Shown here: piece after piece, positions 49,315 to 60,253 of the stretch | How the letters are laid out: every line of letters starts with the position of its first letter | How positions within the stretch are numbered: position 1 is the first letter of the stretch | DNA from: Desulfuribacillus alkaliarsenatis | GTDB lineage: Bacteria > Bacillota > Bacilli > Desulfuribacillales > Desulfuribacillaceae | Direction: 5' to 3' | NCBI RefSeq assembly: GCF_001730225.1 | Contig: NZ_MIJE01000030.1 | Coordinates: 1 to 64,000 of the forward strand | DNA length: 64,000 nucleotides | Translations under genes and position numbers: made by a program | The notes under the pieces: generated by a model | Databases searched by the model: none | Told to the model about the DNA's origin: nothing | Seen by the model: the letters and a program-made list of their open reading frames with translations, nothing else

Positions 49315-52300
49315 ATGGGCTTACAATCAATTATAGGGCGAGCAGGTTCTGGGAAGACCTATACCTGTGTGGAGCAAATTCGTCAGAAACTAATAGCAGA
49401 TTCCACAGGATCTCCTATTATTTATCTGGTTCCAGAACAAATGACATTCCAAGCAGAGTATACATTAGCGACGACACCAGGACTGCAGGGGATGATTCGG
49501 GCACAGGTATACAGCTTTACAAGAATTGCGTGGAAGGTACTACAGGAAACAGGTGGCCTATCTCGACAGCACATTGATAGTGTGGGTATTCATATGCTGT
49601 TACGCAAGCTACTTGAGCAGCATAAACAAGAGCTACGCCTTTACGCTAGGGCGGCAGACCAGACAGGTTTTATTGATAATATAGAGAGGTTAATCGTAGA
49701 ATGTAAGCGTTACTGTATTGGAGCAAAGGATTTAAAAGTTTTATATCAACAGATAGAAGAGAAATCTGGTTCAAGCGAGCAAACGATACTCGATAAGCTC
49801 CAGGATTTGCATTTAATATTATCAGCAGTAGAAGCTGAGCTTAGTGACAAATATATTGCTGCGGAAGATTACCTACGTCTATTAGCTAATAAAATTCCTG
49901 TATCAAACTATATTAGACAAGCAGAAATCTGGATTGATGGTTTCTATAGCTATACACCACAGGAGCTATTGGTTATAGAAGCTATATTGAAATATGCCCG
50001 AAATGTTAAAATCACCCATACCCTGGATAAGCCTTATAATCAGGAGCTGCCCCACGAACTGCACTTATTTCACAATACCGCAAAAACCTATCAAAGAGTT
50101 CAAGGTCTTGCACAGGCTCAAGGCATAGAAATAGAAGAGCCGATTGTTTTAGCGGATAGCTTGAAATTCTCAAGTACATGTTTAGCGCATTTAGAAGCTA
50201 ACTACCATAGACGTCCAGTAAGGGTTTACAATGGAGAAACAGCGATATCGATAGCCTCTGCAGTTAATCGCAGGGCTGAGGTAGAGGGATTAGCGAGGGC
50301 TATACTTAGTAAAGTTCGCGATCAAGGGTATCGCTATCGTGATTTAGCCATTATTTTAAGAAATACTGATGATTACCAGGAGCTAATAGAGACGACATTT
50401 GCAGCTTATAAAATTCCTTTGTTCTTTGATCAAAAAAAACCAATGCTCCATCACCCATTGATAGAGCTAATACGTTCCAGCCTAGATGTCGTCAATCATA
50501 ATTGGCGCTATGAGGCTGTATTTCGTTGTGCAAAGACGGATTTAATGACGGCGGCAAGGGAATCCCTCGACCAACTAGAAAACTATGTTCTTGCACAGGG
50601 GATTTATGGTGAACGCTGGAAGACTGCTGAGGATTGGAGGTATACATCTAGAGGCTCGATTGAGACGGGATTTGAAGCCTCGGCAGATGACGTGCATAAG
50701 GAAAGGGAAATCAATTATTGGCGTAGAATAATTGCCACGCCCCTTATACAATTAGAGTCAGACCTGCAAAAGGCAAGTACAGGCCGTCAATATACGGAGG
50801 TGCTGTACAATTATCTAGTTAATCTGCATGTTCCAGAAACAATCACAGAATGGCAGCAAACGGCTGAAGCAGAGGGTGAGCTTGAGGTAAGTCGTCAGCA
50901 TCAGCAGGCTTGGCAGGCTGTGATAAAGCTATTTGACCAGCTAGTGGAGATAATTGGCGAAACAGAGCTAAGCTTAGAATTATTTTCAAAGATGGTTGAT
51001 AGCGGCTTAGAGAGTATGAAGTTTTCGCAAGTTCCGCCTGCCTTTGATCAGGTAGTAGTAGCGAATATTGACCATTCAAGATTACAGGGAATTCGGAGTA
51101 GTTTTTTCCTCGGAGTAAATGATGGCGTGGTACCTGCTAAGCTGAAGGAAAGTGGAGTTTTCACGGAGGATGATCGAGGGTTTATACAAGGGGCAGGCTT
51201 AGAAATCGCCCCGACATTTACAACACAGCTATTAGAAGAACCATTTACCATATACAATGCATTAGCTAGTGCGTCAGACAGCCTCTGGGTTAGCTATCCA
51301 TTGGCCGACGAAGAAGGGAAAACCCTGCTACCAGCAGCTCTAATTGGACAGCTAAAGGAGATGTTTCCTAACGCACAGACGCCATTTATACTTGCTGATC
51401 CACAGGAGGAACTAGAAGAAAAACAGCTTGATTATATCGCTAGCCCTGATGTGACCATATCCTATCTAACCAGTCAGCTCCGCTACTGGAAGCGTGGCTA
51501 TCAAGTGGCTGATCTTTGGTGGGATACGTATAACTGGTATGCAAACCAAAGTGCAAACAACAGTGTAAGCCAGGGTCTGTCAGGTCAGTGGCAGCGGGTA
51601 ATAGATAGCTTATTTTATAAGAATCAAGAGCCAAACCTAAGGAAGCAAACTAGTGAAAAACTTTACGGAAAAGATATAAAGACTAGCGTTTCTAGGCTGG
51701 AAAAGCACCGCGGTTGTCCTTTTGCCCAGTATGCTTCCTACGGATTACAGCTCAAGGAGCGGGAGTCCTATAAATTAGAAAATCCAGACATCGGTCAGTT
51801 GTACCATGGCTCATTGAAGCTTATTGCCGACATTTTAACTACCCAGGGTAAGCACTGGGGTGAGGTTACAGAGGCGGAATATACTGAATTAGCTAAGCAG
51901 GCTGTTGGGCAAATTGCCCCAAGGGTACAAAATAAAGTGCTTCTAAGCTCAAAGCGCTACCAATATATTCTAAAGCGTTTGACAGAGGTTTTAACAAGAA
52001 CAACGATTGTATTAGGTAAGCAAGCACAGGCTAGCGGATTCACGCCAATCGGCTTGGAGATAGGCTTTGATGTAGGTGAGAAAATACCTGCACTCCAGCT
52101 ACAGTTAGCTGATGGTAGAACTATCTCCTTGCGTGGACGTATAGATCGTGTTGACCAAGCATTAATAGGTGATGAATTGTTTCTGCGAGTTATCGATTAC
52201 AAGTCAAGTCAAGTTGCCTTGGATTTATCCGAGCTAGCAGACGGCATATCTCTGCAGATGCTCACGTACTTGGATGTGGTGCTTACATTTGCCGAGCAAT

Positions 52301-52830
52301 GGCTCGGACAACAGGCAGCTCCAGCGGGTGTGCTTTACTTCCATGTCCACAATCCAATAATAAAAACCCAGGAAGCAATTACTATAGAGCAATTAGACCA
52401 GGAGCATCTTAAGAAATACAGGCTAAGGGGTTTAATTCTTGCCGAGAAAACCATAGCGGCAGCGATGGACGCCGCACTTTTAGGAGAAGGCAGCAGAAAA
52501 TCTGATATTATTCCAGCTACAATAAAAGTCAACGGCGATTTCGGTAGTCGCTCAAATGTAGCATCACGTCAGCAGTTTGAGTTACTTCGGAATCATGTGC
52601 GCAGCATTATTCGTGAGTTAGGTACAGAAATTGTAGATGGCACGATTGCTATTAAGCCGTATAGAATAAAACAAAAAACGCCGTGTAGATACTGCTCCTA
52701 CCGCCCAGTATGTCAGTTTGACCAGGGCTTAGAAGAAAATGAATTCCGTAGAGTACGGGTTATTAAAGATGTAGAACATCTAACTGCAAGTATTGGAGGT
52801 GAAGGGGATGAGTCAAGGTCACTGGACTGA
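49315..52830 (+). CDS. addB: ATP-dependent helicase/deoxyribonuclease subunit B
   Basis: The 1171-residue product is the AddB subunit of the AddAB (RecBCD-like) helicase-nuclease, which processes double-strand breaks and recognises Chi. The N-terminal Walker-A motif is GRAGSGKT, the helicase-like region spans the first 700 residues, and the C-terminal RecB-type nuclease has LRGRIDRVDQ and VIDYKSSQVALDL. The iron-sulfur ligands are visible: Cys in HRGCPFAQYASYGL and the terminal CRYCSYRPVCQF. Length fits Bacillus AddB (about 1160). The 3' end overlaps addA by 23 bases. Confidence 0.96.
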   Translation: MGLQSIIGRAGSGKTYTCVEQIRQKLIADSTGSPIIYLVPEQMTFQAEYTLATTPGLQGMIRAQVYSFTRIAWKVLQETGGLSRQHIDSVGIHMLLRKLLEQHKQELRLYARAADQTGFIDNIERLIVECKRYCIGAKDLKVLYQQIEEKSGSSEQTILDKLQDLHLILSAVEAELSDKYIAAEDYLRLLANKIPVSNYIRQAEIWIDGFYSYTPQELLVIEAILKYARNVKITHTLDKPYNQELPHELHLFHNTAKTYQRVQGLAQAQGIEIEEPIVLADSLKFSSTCLAHLEANYHRRPVRVYNGETAISIASAVNRRAEVEGLARAILSKVRDQGYRYRDLAIILRNTDDYQELIETTFAAYKIPLFFDQKKPMLHHPLIELIRSSLDVVNHNWRYEAVFRCAKTDLMTAARESLDQLENYVLAQGIYGERWKTAEDWRYTSRGSIETGFEASADDVHKEREINYWRRIIATPLIQLESDLQKASTGRQYTEVLYNYLVNLHVPETITEWQQTAEAEGELEVSRQHQQAWQAVIKLFDQLVEIIGETELSLELFSKMVDSGLESMKFSQVPPAFDQVVVANIDHSRLQGIRSSFFLGVNDGVVPAKLKESGVFTEDDRGFIQGAGLEIAPTFTTQLLEEPFTIYNALASASDSLWVSYPLADEEGKTLLPAALIGQLKEMFPNAQTPFILADPQEELEEKQLDYIASPDVTISYLTSQLRYWKRGYQVADLWWDTYNWYANQSANNSVSQGLSGQWQRVIDSLFYKNQEPNLRKQTSEKLYGKDIKTSVSRLEKHRGCPFAQYASYGLQLKERESYKLENPDIGQLYHGSLKLIADILTTQGKHWGEVTEAEYTELAKQAVGQIAPRVQNKVLLSSKRYQYILKRLTEVLTRTTIVLGKQAQASGFTPIGLEIGFDVGEKIPALQLQLADGRTISLRGRIDRVDQALIGDELFLRVIDYKSSQVALDLSELADGISLQMLTYLDVVLTFAEQWLGQQAAPAGVLYFHVHNPIIKTQEAITIEQLDQEHLKKYRLRGLILAEKTIAAAMDAALLGEGSRKSDIIPATIKVNGDFGSRSNVASRQQFELLRNHVRSIIRELGTEIVDGTIAIKPYRIKQKTPCRYCSYRPVCQFDQGLEENEFRRVRVIKDVEHLTASIGGEGDESRSLD

Positions 52831-55800
52831 TGAACAATGGCAAGCAATTATTACAAGGGAGCAGGATATTTTAGTAGCTGCCGCCGCTGGATCAGGGAAG
52901 ACTGCGGTGCTGGTAGAACGAATTATTCGCCGAATCACTGAGGCTAACAATTCAATTGACGTCGATCAGCTACTTGTCGTTACCTTTACAAATGCCTCTG
53001 CCGCAGAAATGCGTCACAGAATTGCCGACCGTTTAGAGAAAGCCCTAAAGGAAACGCCAGATTCCAACAAACTCCAAAGGCAGCTTGCCTTACTGAATAA
53101 AGCAGCTATCTCTACACTCCATTCCTTTTGCCTGGATATAGTTAGAAAATATTATTACCTAATAGATATAGATCCGAACTTTCGCATTGCAGATGACACA
53201 GAAGCGGCTTTAATGCGTGAGGAAATTCTCGAGGAAGTGCTGGAGAGCTACTACGCAGACGAGCAAAATGTTAATTTCATCAGGCTGGCAGATTGTTATG
53301 CCGATGATCGAAGTGATGTAGCACTGCAAACCATGATATTAAAGCTATACGACTACTCGAGAAGCCATCCTGCACCAGAGACGTGGCTGAATCAGGTTGC
53401 AGCTAATTACTGTATAGATGGTGTTAGTACCATTGATGAGCTGCCTTGGGTTGCAGATTTCATGGGGGACATTCGGCTCCAGCTTCAGGGTGTGCGCTGT
53501 ATCCTAGAGAAAGCACTTGAGATTACGCTCCAGCCTTTAGGGCCTGCACCATATAAAGATAATATTAACATGGACTTAGAGCAGATAGAGTATATTTACG
53601 GTGCTGCAAAGGAGACCTGGGAAGCAACCTATGAGGCTTTTAATGAGCTGAGCTTCTCCAGACTAAAAGCTTGCAAAAAAGATTCCTGTGATAAAAATTT
53701 ACAGGAGCAGGTAAAGGATTTGCGTGAGCAGGCCAAAAAGAAGCTAAAAGGCTTAAAGGAAGCAACATTTACAAGAAGTCCTGAAGCATACCTGCAGGAC
53801 ATTGGTGAAATGGCTCCAATTATAGGGGAATTAGTAAATGTAGTTAAAACTTTTGCAAGACAATACCAGCTAGCAAAAATGAATAAAGGATTAGTGGACT
53901 TTGCCGATTTAGAGCACTATTGCCTAGAGATACTTACAGATGCTCAAACTACTGCGTCAGGCAATATGCTTGTTCCATCCGTTGCAGCTAAACAGCTACA
54001 AAAGCAATTTGCAGAAATCCTAATTGATGAATACCAGGATACGAATCTAGTGCAGGAATCGATATTGAACTTATTACAGTCAGATGGTAATTACCGTTTT
54101 ATGGTCGGTGACGTAAAGCAAAGTGTGTATCGCTTCCGCTTAGCAGAGCCAGAGCTATTTCTATCAAAATATAAAAGCTTTCAAAGTAATAGCAATACAA
54201 GCGATAGTAATCAAAACGACAGTAATCAAAGTGAAAGCAGCCAAAGCAATAATATTCAAACTGGTGGACAACATAGCCTGCGAATTGACCTGGCGAAGAA
54301 TTTCCGCAGTCGGCAGGAGGTCATCCATAGCACGAACTTTATTTTCAAGCAAATAATGGATGAGACCGTTGGAGAAATTCCATACGATGAAAAGGCACAA
54401 TTAGAATATGGTGCAACCTATTATCCTGAGCAGGATTGTCGAGCGGAATTGCTGCTTATTGACCGTTTGCAAACAAACGACAAACAGGATGAAGAAGTGG
54501 ATGAAACAAACGACAAATTTGATGATGTATATCAGGTCACAGACCAGGACATAGATCAAGATGAACAACGAGGTGTATCAACAAGCACGGTTGATGAAGA
54601 TGTAGAGGACTTAGAGGTAGTTCAGCTTGAAGCAAGGGTAATTGCACAGCAAATACATGACTTAATTGGCAAAGGTGATAAACCGAGCTATAAAATATTT
54701 GATAAAAATCAAGATGAAGCACAGCCAATGCGAAATATTAGGTTTCGTGATATAGTAATTTTACTACGGGCTACAGCTAATTGGGCACCTGTGATAATAG
54801 ATGAGCTAAAGCAGCAGGGGATTCCTGCATATGCAGAGTTAGCTTCAGGATATTTTTCGGCAACTGAAGTAACGGTAATGATGTCGTTGCTAAAAATCAT
54901 TGATAATCCATATCAAGATATTCCTCTTGCCGCAGTGTTGCGTTCTCCAATCGTCGGTTTGTCTGGGGAAGAGCTGGCTTGTGTTCGGATTGCGAACAAA
55001 AAAGCACCGTTTTATGAGGCTCTAAAAGCCTATATTGATAGTAGTGCACATATAAAACTACAAGAATTCTACAATCAGCTCCAAACATGGCGTACCAGAG
55101 CACGTCAAGGAGCATTATCTGACCTGATTTGGCAGCTATATCGTGAGACTGGCTATTATAATTTCGTTGGCGGGATGGTAGCTGGGAATCAAAGACAGGC
55201 GAATTTGCGCGCTTTATATGATCGGGCGCGTGCATATGAGAAAACATCTTTTCGGGGACTTTTCCGCTTCCTGAATTTTATCGAGCGTATGCAGGAGCGA
55301 GGCGGAGATCTCGGAACTGCGAGGGCTATCGGCGAGCAGGAAGATGTGGTTAGAATTATGACCATTCATAAGAGTAAGGGCCTTGAGTTTCCAGTTGTAT
55401 TCGTTGCAGGGCTCGGGAAACAATTTAACTTCCAGGATATCCGTGGTAAATATTTAGTTCACAAAAAGCTTGGGTTTGGAACGATATACGTAAATCCAGA
55501 ACAACGGGTTAGCTATCCGTTACTACCTCAATTGGCCATACGGCAGCGTGTGAAAATGGAGCAATTAGCTGAAGAGATGCGGATTCTCTATGTTGCCCTG
55601 ACGCGCGCTAAGGAAAAGCTATTTCTTGTAGGCTCGCTAAAAGGGCTAGAGAAGGAAGTTAACAAATGGGGACAGCATATAGCACTACAAGACTGGATAC
55701 TACCTGATTACGAGCGGGCAGGCGGTAAAACATACTTGGATTGGATAGGTCCAGCAGTAATACGTCATCGTGAGGCGGGCTCATTGCAGCAGCACTTACC

Positions 55801-56737
55801 TGGTTGTTGCAACGACTTTCAGGAGCAGATTTTTGAACAGATTCTTAAGCACAAAGCAAGCTGGAAGATTACCACCTACAATATTGAGGATTTAGTTAAA
55901 GCAAATAAAGAGCTTACAGAAGGTGATCAAGCTTACTCAGAATCAATTAAAGCGCTGCAGCCAGTTCCTGTTTCTAGTGACTATCGTGAGCAAGTAATTA
56001 GACGTTTGGAATGGGGCTATCCTCAGGACATGGCAACACAGCATTTAGCAAAACAATCTGTATCTGAGATAAAACGTAATTCTATGCATTCTGAGCTATA
56101 TAACCAGCATTCTAGTACAAATATGTTATTAGACAACAAGCAATCGGTCGTTATTGAACGACCAAATTTTATGCAGGATAAGAAGCTGACTGCCTCGGAG
56201 CGGGGTACTATTATTCATTTGTTTATGCAGCATGTAGATTTATCTGTGGAAGTAACCATTGACAGCCTACGAAAGCAGTCTAAGTGGATGGAGGACAATG
56301 AATTTGCTACTGCAGAGCAATTGCAGGAGGTTGACTTAAACGATATTGCTGCGTTCTTCAAAACTGATATAGGTGTGCGCCTTAATAAGGCGACTGTCGT
56401 TCAACGTGAGATTCCATTCAGCCTTGCGCTACTGGCTAACGAGATTTATTCAGACTGGAGATGCGAAAAGGACCGCACACAAAATGCAGACTATATTGAC
56501 AGTATAGAACATGTTTTAATCCAGGGAGTTATTGACTGCGTTTTTGAAGATGAAGGCGGGCTAGTGCTCTTAGATTATAAAACTGATAGGATTCACAAGC
56601 TATCAAATCAAGATTTAGCAAATCGATATAAGCTGCAAATTGAGCTATATACTAAAGCTATTGAACAAATATGGAAGCGGACGCTACAGGAAAAGTATCT
56701 ATACTTCTTCAATGGCATGAGAATAGTCAAAGCATAA
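52808..56737 (+). CDS. addA: ATP-dependent helicase/nuclease subunit A
   Basis: The 1309-residue product is the AddA UvrD-type helicase and nuclease. Motif I is AAAGSGKTAVLVERI, then VTFTNASAAEMRHRI, motif II IDEYQDTNLVQ, GDVKQSVYRFRLAEP and LYVALTRAKEKLFLVG. The C-terminal RecB nuclease shows IQGVIDCVFEDEGGLVLLDYKTD. ATG at 52808 follows GGAGGTGA by five bases. Two inserts stand out: an Asn/Ser/Gln-rich stretch after YRFRLAEPELFLSKYKSF (about residues 460-487) and an acidic stretch (about residues 555-605). B. subtilis AddA has about 1230 residues, so these may account for the extra length. Confidence 0.96.
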   Translation: MSQGHWTDEQWQAIITREQDILVAAAAGSGKTAVLVERIIRRITEANNSIDVDQLLVVTFTNASAAEMRHRIADRLEKALKETPDSNKLQRQLALLNKAAISTLHSFCLDIVRKYYYLIDIDPNFRIADDTEAALMREEILEEVLESYYADEQNVNFIRLADCYADDRSDVALQTMILKLYDYSRSHPAPETWLNQVAANYCIDGVSTIDELPWVADFMGDIRLQLQGVRCILEKALEITLQPLGPAPYKDNINMDLEQIEYIYGAAKETWEATYEAFNELSFSRLKACKKDSCDKNLQEQVKDLREQAKKKLKGLKEATFTRSPEAYLQDIGEMAPIIGELVNVVKTFARQYQLAKMNKGLVDFADLEHYCLEILTDAQTTASGNMLVPSVAAKQLQKQFAEILIDEYQDTNLVQESILNLLQSDGNYRFMVGDVKQSVYRFRLAEPELFLSKYKSFQSNSNTSDSNQNDSNQSESSQSNNIQTGGQHSLRIDLAKNFRSRQEVIHSTNFIFKQIMDETVGEIPYDEKAQLEYGATYYPEQDCRAELLLIDRLQTNDKQDEEVDETNDKFDDVYQVTDQDIDQDEQRGVSTSTVDEDVEDLEVVQLEARVIAQQIHDLIGKGDKPSYKIFDKNQDEAQPMRNIRFRDIVILLRATANWAPVIIDELKQQGIPAYAELASGYFSATEVTVMMSLLKIIDNPYQDIPLAAVLRSPIVGLSGEELACVRIANKKAPFYEALKAYIDSSAHIKLQEFYNQLQTWRTRARQGALSDLIWQLYRETGYYNFVGGMVAGNQRQANLRALYDRARAYEKTSFRGLFRFLNFIERMQERGGDLGTARAIGEQEDVVRIMTIHKSKGLEFPVVFVAGLGKQFNFQDIRGKYLVHKKLGFGTIYVNPEQRVSYPLLPQLAIRQRVKMEQLAEEMRILYVALTRAKEKLFLVGSLKGLEKEVNKWGQHIALQDWILPDYERAGGKTYLDWIGPAVIRHREAGSLQQHLPGCCNDFQEQIFEQILKHKASWKITTYNIEDLVKANKELTEGDQAYSESIKALQPVPVSSDYREQVIRRLEWGYPQDMATQHLAKQSVSEIKRNSMHSELYNQHSSTNMLLDNKQSVVIERPNFMQDKKLTASERGTIIHLFMQHVDLSVEVTIDSLRKQSKWMEDNEFATAEQLQEVDLNDIAAFFKTDIGVRLNKATVVQREIPFSLALLANEIYSDWRCEKDRTQNADYIDSIEHVLIQGVIDCVFEDEGGLVLLDYKTDRIHKLSNQDLANRYKLQIELYTKAIEQIWKRTLQEKYLYFFNGMRIVKA

Positions 56738-56910
56738 TAAATAATTATGCTCGTGTGATATAACTTAATATAAATAATCTGGAAAATCTAATTTTTTTCA
56801 CAGTTTCTATAGTTTCGTGTTACAATAGAGTTGAAGGATGTAAAAAATAATTATATAAAGTATAGATACGAACACGAGCTAAAGATTGGGATATGTGGGA
56901 GGAGAAGAAC

Positions 56911-58641
56911 GTGCTTAACTGGATAATTAAGCTTTCTAAAAATATCGGTGTAAAAGTTATGGTAGTTGTTTGGATAGGAATATTCATAGCAGCTATTATG
57001 CAGGTTGGATTTGGCTATGGATTAAATAGAGATGATTTAATTACAAGCTCTCAGGAAAAGCTAATTGGCGATTTGCAGCTTGGATATGAATTGTTTGATG
57101 CTAGAATTCCAGGGGAATGGCGTATCGAGGACGGTAGCCTATACAAAGGTGCTACCCGAATTAATGACAATCCAGAAATTCTCGAATTGGTAGATTACAT
57201 GGGTGCCTTAATGGGCAATAATACTGTGACAATATTCCAAGGGGATACCAGGGTAGCTACTAATGTTGTAACAGCTCAAGGTAATCGAGCAATTGGTACG
57301 CAGATATCTGATGCTGTTGGCCAGGTTGTGCTCAACCAACAGCAGCGTTTTTTAGGTAGGGCTGACGTTGTTGGCACTTGGAATCAGACTGCCTATGACC
57401 CAATTTATGACGGTTCGGGCAATGTTATAGGAATTTGGTATACTGGCGTGCCTGAGGATTATTATTTTCAATTAGCTAGAGATGGAATTATTCCAAATGT
57501 TATTGTCGCGTACTTCTCAGCTAGTATTTATGCTACTATTCTATTCTTTATTTTAAAGTATTTGATTTTCACACCAATTCGTAGGCTGCAGAAATCAGCT
57601 TATGAAATCTCTCATTATAATTTAGCGATTGAACCAATAGATAAATATAGAGAGGACGAGATTGGTGATTTAACCAAGTCCTTTAATCAAATGCTTAATA
57701 ATTTAAAAGAAATTGTAGGAAGTGTAACAAATAGCGCCGAAAGGGTTGCTTATATATCAAATAACCTTTCAGATGGAGCAAAGCAAACAGAGCAGGCTTC
57801 TCAGCAGGTAGCCCAAAATATTAATGAAGTTGCTGATGGAACAAATAGACAATCTGAGTATGCAAATAATATCATGGGCATGATGGAGAGCACTCAACAA
57901 AGTGTGGAAGCTGGGCATCATGAAGTTATAGAAACTGTTAAAAAAGCCAAAAACTCAACAACTACAGCTAGACAGGGGCAGGCCTCTATTAACAAAGCAA
58001 TTGACAATTTAGGTGAGGTTACTAAAACGGTGCAGTTTGCAACAGATGCAATCCAAAAGCTTGGACGCCGCTCAGACGAGATTGGTGGCATCGTTACAAT
58101 TATTTCAGATATTTCTAATCAGACTAATCTATTGGCACTTAATGCAGCAATCGAAGCAGCTCGCGCAGGGGAACAGGGTCGAGGTTTTGCAGTCGTATCT
58201 GATGAGGTAAGAAAGCTTGCAGAGCAATCTAACCAGGCCGCAGAAAAAATTGCAAACTTAATTCAAGATATACAGGCTGAAACATCAGTTACAGTTAGAA
58301 CAATGGAGAGCAATCTTGAAGCGGTAGAGACACAAGTAAGCATCATTCGTGATGGTGGGGAAGCTTTAGATCAGATTGTTAAGAACGTTGAAGAGTCAGA
58401 ATCTGACGCGGTTAATATTCAAGACGTATTTAATAGTTTGCGGGAAAATGCGAACAAGGTCATGGAGGCAATAGAAGAGATATCTTCAATCATAGCTTTG
58501 TCGGCGTCTTCAAGTCAGCAGGTAGCAGCAGCTGCTGAAGAACAATCAGCCACTATCGAAGAAATCTCAAACAACTCGAATGAGTTGGCAGATATGTCAA
58601 ATAAGCTGAAGGCAGAAGTGCAAAAGTTCAAAACTAACTAA
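56911..58641 (+). CDS. Methyl-accepting chemotaxis protein with single Cache-type sensor
   Basis: The 576-residue product has a membrane helix (about 16-38), a Cache-type extracytoplasmic domain (about 39-200, with [32 protein letters not shown] and [13 protein letters not shown]), a second helix (about 200-222), HAMP (about 224-275), and a methyl-accepting domain whose tip reads [20 protein letters not shown] followed by [23 protein letters not shown] at 56911 lies seven bases after GGGAGGAG. The MCP at 60254-61951 has the same sensor type. No che genes are in the window. Confidence 0.93.
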   Translation: MLNWIIKLSKNIGVKVMVVVWIGIFIAAIMQVGFGYGLNRDDLITSSQEKLIGDLQLGYELFDARIPGEWRIEDGSLYKGATRINDNPEILELVDYMGALMGNNTVTIFQGDTRVATNVVTAQGNRAIGTQISDAVGQVVLNQQQRFLGRADVVGTWNQTAYDPIYDGSGNVIGIWYTGVPEDYYFQLARDGIIPNVIVAYFSASIYATILFFILKYLIFTPIRRLQKSAYEISHYNLAIEPIDKYREDEIGDLTKSFNQMLNNLKEIVGSVTNSAERVAYISNNLSDGAKQTEQASQQVAQNINEVADGTNRQSEYANNIMGMMESTQQSVEAGHHEVIETVKKAKNSTTTARQGQASINKAIDNLGEVTKTVQFATDAIQKLGRRSDEIGGIVTIISDISNQTNLLALNAAIEAARAGEQGRGFAVVSDEVRKLAEQSNQAAEKIANLIQDIQAETSVTVRTMESNLEAVETQVSIIRDGGEALDQIVKNVEESESDAVNIQDVFNSLRENANKVMEAIEEISSIIALSASSSQQVAAAAEEQSATIEEISNNSNELADMSNKLKAEVQKFKTN

Positions 58642-58675
58642 AATCTAAAACTATAAATACATCTTCTTAAATAGA

Positions 58676-58722
58676 AAGCATCCAATATTACGAATAGTCT
58701 TGTAGTATTAGATGCTTTTTTT
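58676..58722 (+). terminator. Terminator after the first MCP gene
   Basis: AAGCATC and GATGCTT pair with AATA/TATT further inside, followed by a T-run. Confidence 0.85.
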
Positions 58723-58866
58723 ATATATTTATACACCTTTTAACATATAACAGTTGTTCTCAAGACAATACAATCTGATATATTAGTAGATAAGAAAAGA
58801 GAATAATGAATTGAGAAAAGAGAAATGAAAAACGAGAACAGAGAATTGAGAATGGGAGCTGAGAAT

Positions 58867-60156
58867 ATGCGTAAAATACTCTTCGGTTTTTTATTAGGTG
58901 CTATACTAATGGCATCAGTGAACGTATCAGCGTCTAGTGAGATAATAGCACAATTATCAAGCTTTAACTTTACTGTTAACGGTGAACAAAGACAAGTTGA
59001 AAACCAGCCAATCGTTTATAATGATCGATCCTACCTTCCAGTTAGGGAAGTAGCAAACTTACTAGGGTATGATGTAGATTATGATCCAGAGACTAGGAGC
59101 ATCATATTAACAACGCCGCAAGGGACTCCAACAAATGTACAGCAAAATCAACAAACCCAAGAAACTCAAGGGCAAATTGTTGGTGATGACTTCCACAGTC
59201 CGATAATAGAAGCAGTAGAAAAGGCTAAACATTCAGTAGTTGGGGTAGTGAATCTACAGAGGACCTTCCGTTCAGGGACAATGCTTACAGAAGCTGGTAC
59301 TGGATCGGGAGTTATCTATATGATAGAAAACGGAAACGCATACATAATAACAAATCATCATGTTATCGAGAATGCACATGAAATTAACGTCTCTTTGCCA
59401 AATGGTGACCGTATAAATGCAGAATTAATTGGTTCTGATGAGCTGACAGATTTAGCGGTACTAAGGGCTAACGCTTCAGAGCTGAGGGGAACTACGGTGA
59501 TATCTATTGGTGATTCCAATCAATTGCGTCAAGGTGAGCCTGCTATAGCCATTGGCAATCCCTTGGGGCAACGTTTTGCACAGACTGTGACAGTAGGAGT
59601 AGTTAGTGGTACCAATCGTTTGTTGCCTGTTACTATTGCTGGCTCTATTGTACATGAAGTTGAAGTTATTCAAACAGATGCGGCCATTAACTTCGGAAAT
59701 AGTGGAGGGGCGCTAGTTGATGTTAAGGGTAATTTGATAGGCATTAATAGTGCAAAGATTGCCCAAAGTGGTGTTGAAGGAATCGGATTTGCTATTCCTA
59801 TATCAAACGCTATGCCTGTTATATCAGATCTTATGGAGCACGGTTATGTTGTACGTCCATACCTAGGAATAACACCTAGGGATGTACAATCGCTACCAGT
59901 GCAACAACGTGCGGAGCTACCTGTTAATAGGGGTGTAATTATAGCGGAGCAGCCAATAGGGCCAGCCCAACAAGTAGGCTTACAGATGCTGGATATAATT
60001 GTAGCTATTGATGGTGAGCCAGTTAATAATGTCATTGATTTACGCAGGGTGTTGTTTAGGAAATCCGTAGGGCAGACCGTAATAGTTGCTTTCTACAGAG
60101 GTCAAGATCGCCAACAAGTCCAAGTACAGCTAGCAGAACTGCCTAACTCACGCTAA
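58867..60156 (+). CDS. HtrA/DegP-type serine protease with N-terminal stalk domain
   Basis: The 429-residue product has a signal peptide (MRKILFGFLLGAILMASVNVSA), then a copper-amine-oxidase-N-like stalk domain (FNFTVNGEQRQVENQPIVYN, YLPVREVANLLGYDVDYD; about 30-85). The HtrA-type protease domain follows with the triad His in ITNHHVIENAHE, Asp in ELTDLAVLRA and Ser in INFGNSGGALVD, and then a PDZ domain (about 325-420). Family members degrade misfolded exported proteins. ATG at 58867 is eight bases after GGGAG; the upstream region is a GAGAA-rich stretch that keeps the frame open from 58825. A stalk-HtrA fusion is unusual but seen in some Firmicutes. Confidence 0.9.
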   Translation: MRKILFGFLLGAILMASVNVSASSEIIAQLSSFNFTVNGEQRQVENQPIVYNDRSYLPVREVANLLGYDVDYDPETRSIILTTPQGTPTNVQQNQQTQETQGQIVGDDFHSPIIEAVEKAKHSVVGVVNLQRTFRSGTMLTEAGTGSGVIYMIENGNAYIITNHHVIENAHEINVSLPNGDRINAELIGSDELTDLAVLRANASELRGTTVISIGDSNQLRQGEPAIAIGNPLGQRFAQTVTVGVVSGTNRLLPVTIAGSIVHEVEVIQTDAAINFGNSGGALVDVKGNLIGINSAKIAQSGVEGIGFAIPISNAMPVISDLMEHGYVVRPYLGITPRDVQSLPVQQRAELPVNRGVIIAEQPIGPAQQVGLQMLDIIVAIDGEPVNNVIDLRRVLFRKSVGQTVIVAFYRGQDRQQVQVQLAELPNSR

Positions 60157-60192
60157 AACTGACTTTTATTGAAAACAACAAATATTATAGAT

Positions 60193-60235
60193 AAGGCGCT
60201 AATAATCAGGTAAGTGATTATTAGCGCCTTTATTT
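60193..60235. terminator. Terminator between htrA-like and MCP genes
   Basis: AAGGCGCTAATAATCA pairs perfectly with TGATTATTAGCGCCTT around a six-base loop; T residues follow. It separates convergent genes. Confidence 0.9.
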
Positions 60236-60253
60236 AGACTTTAAATTTTTACT

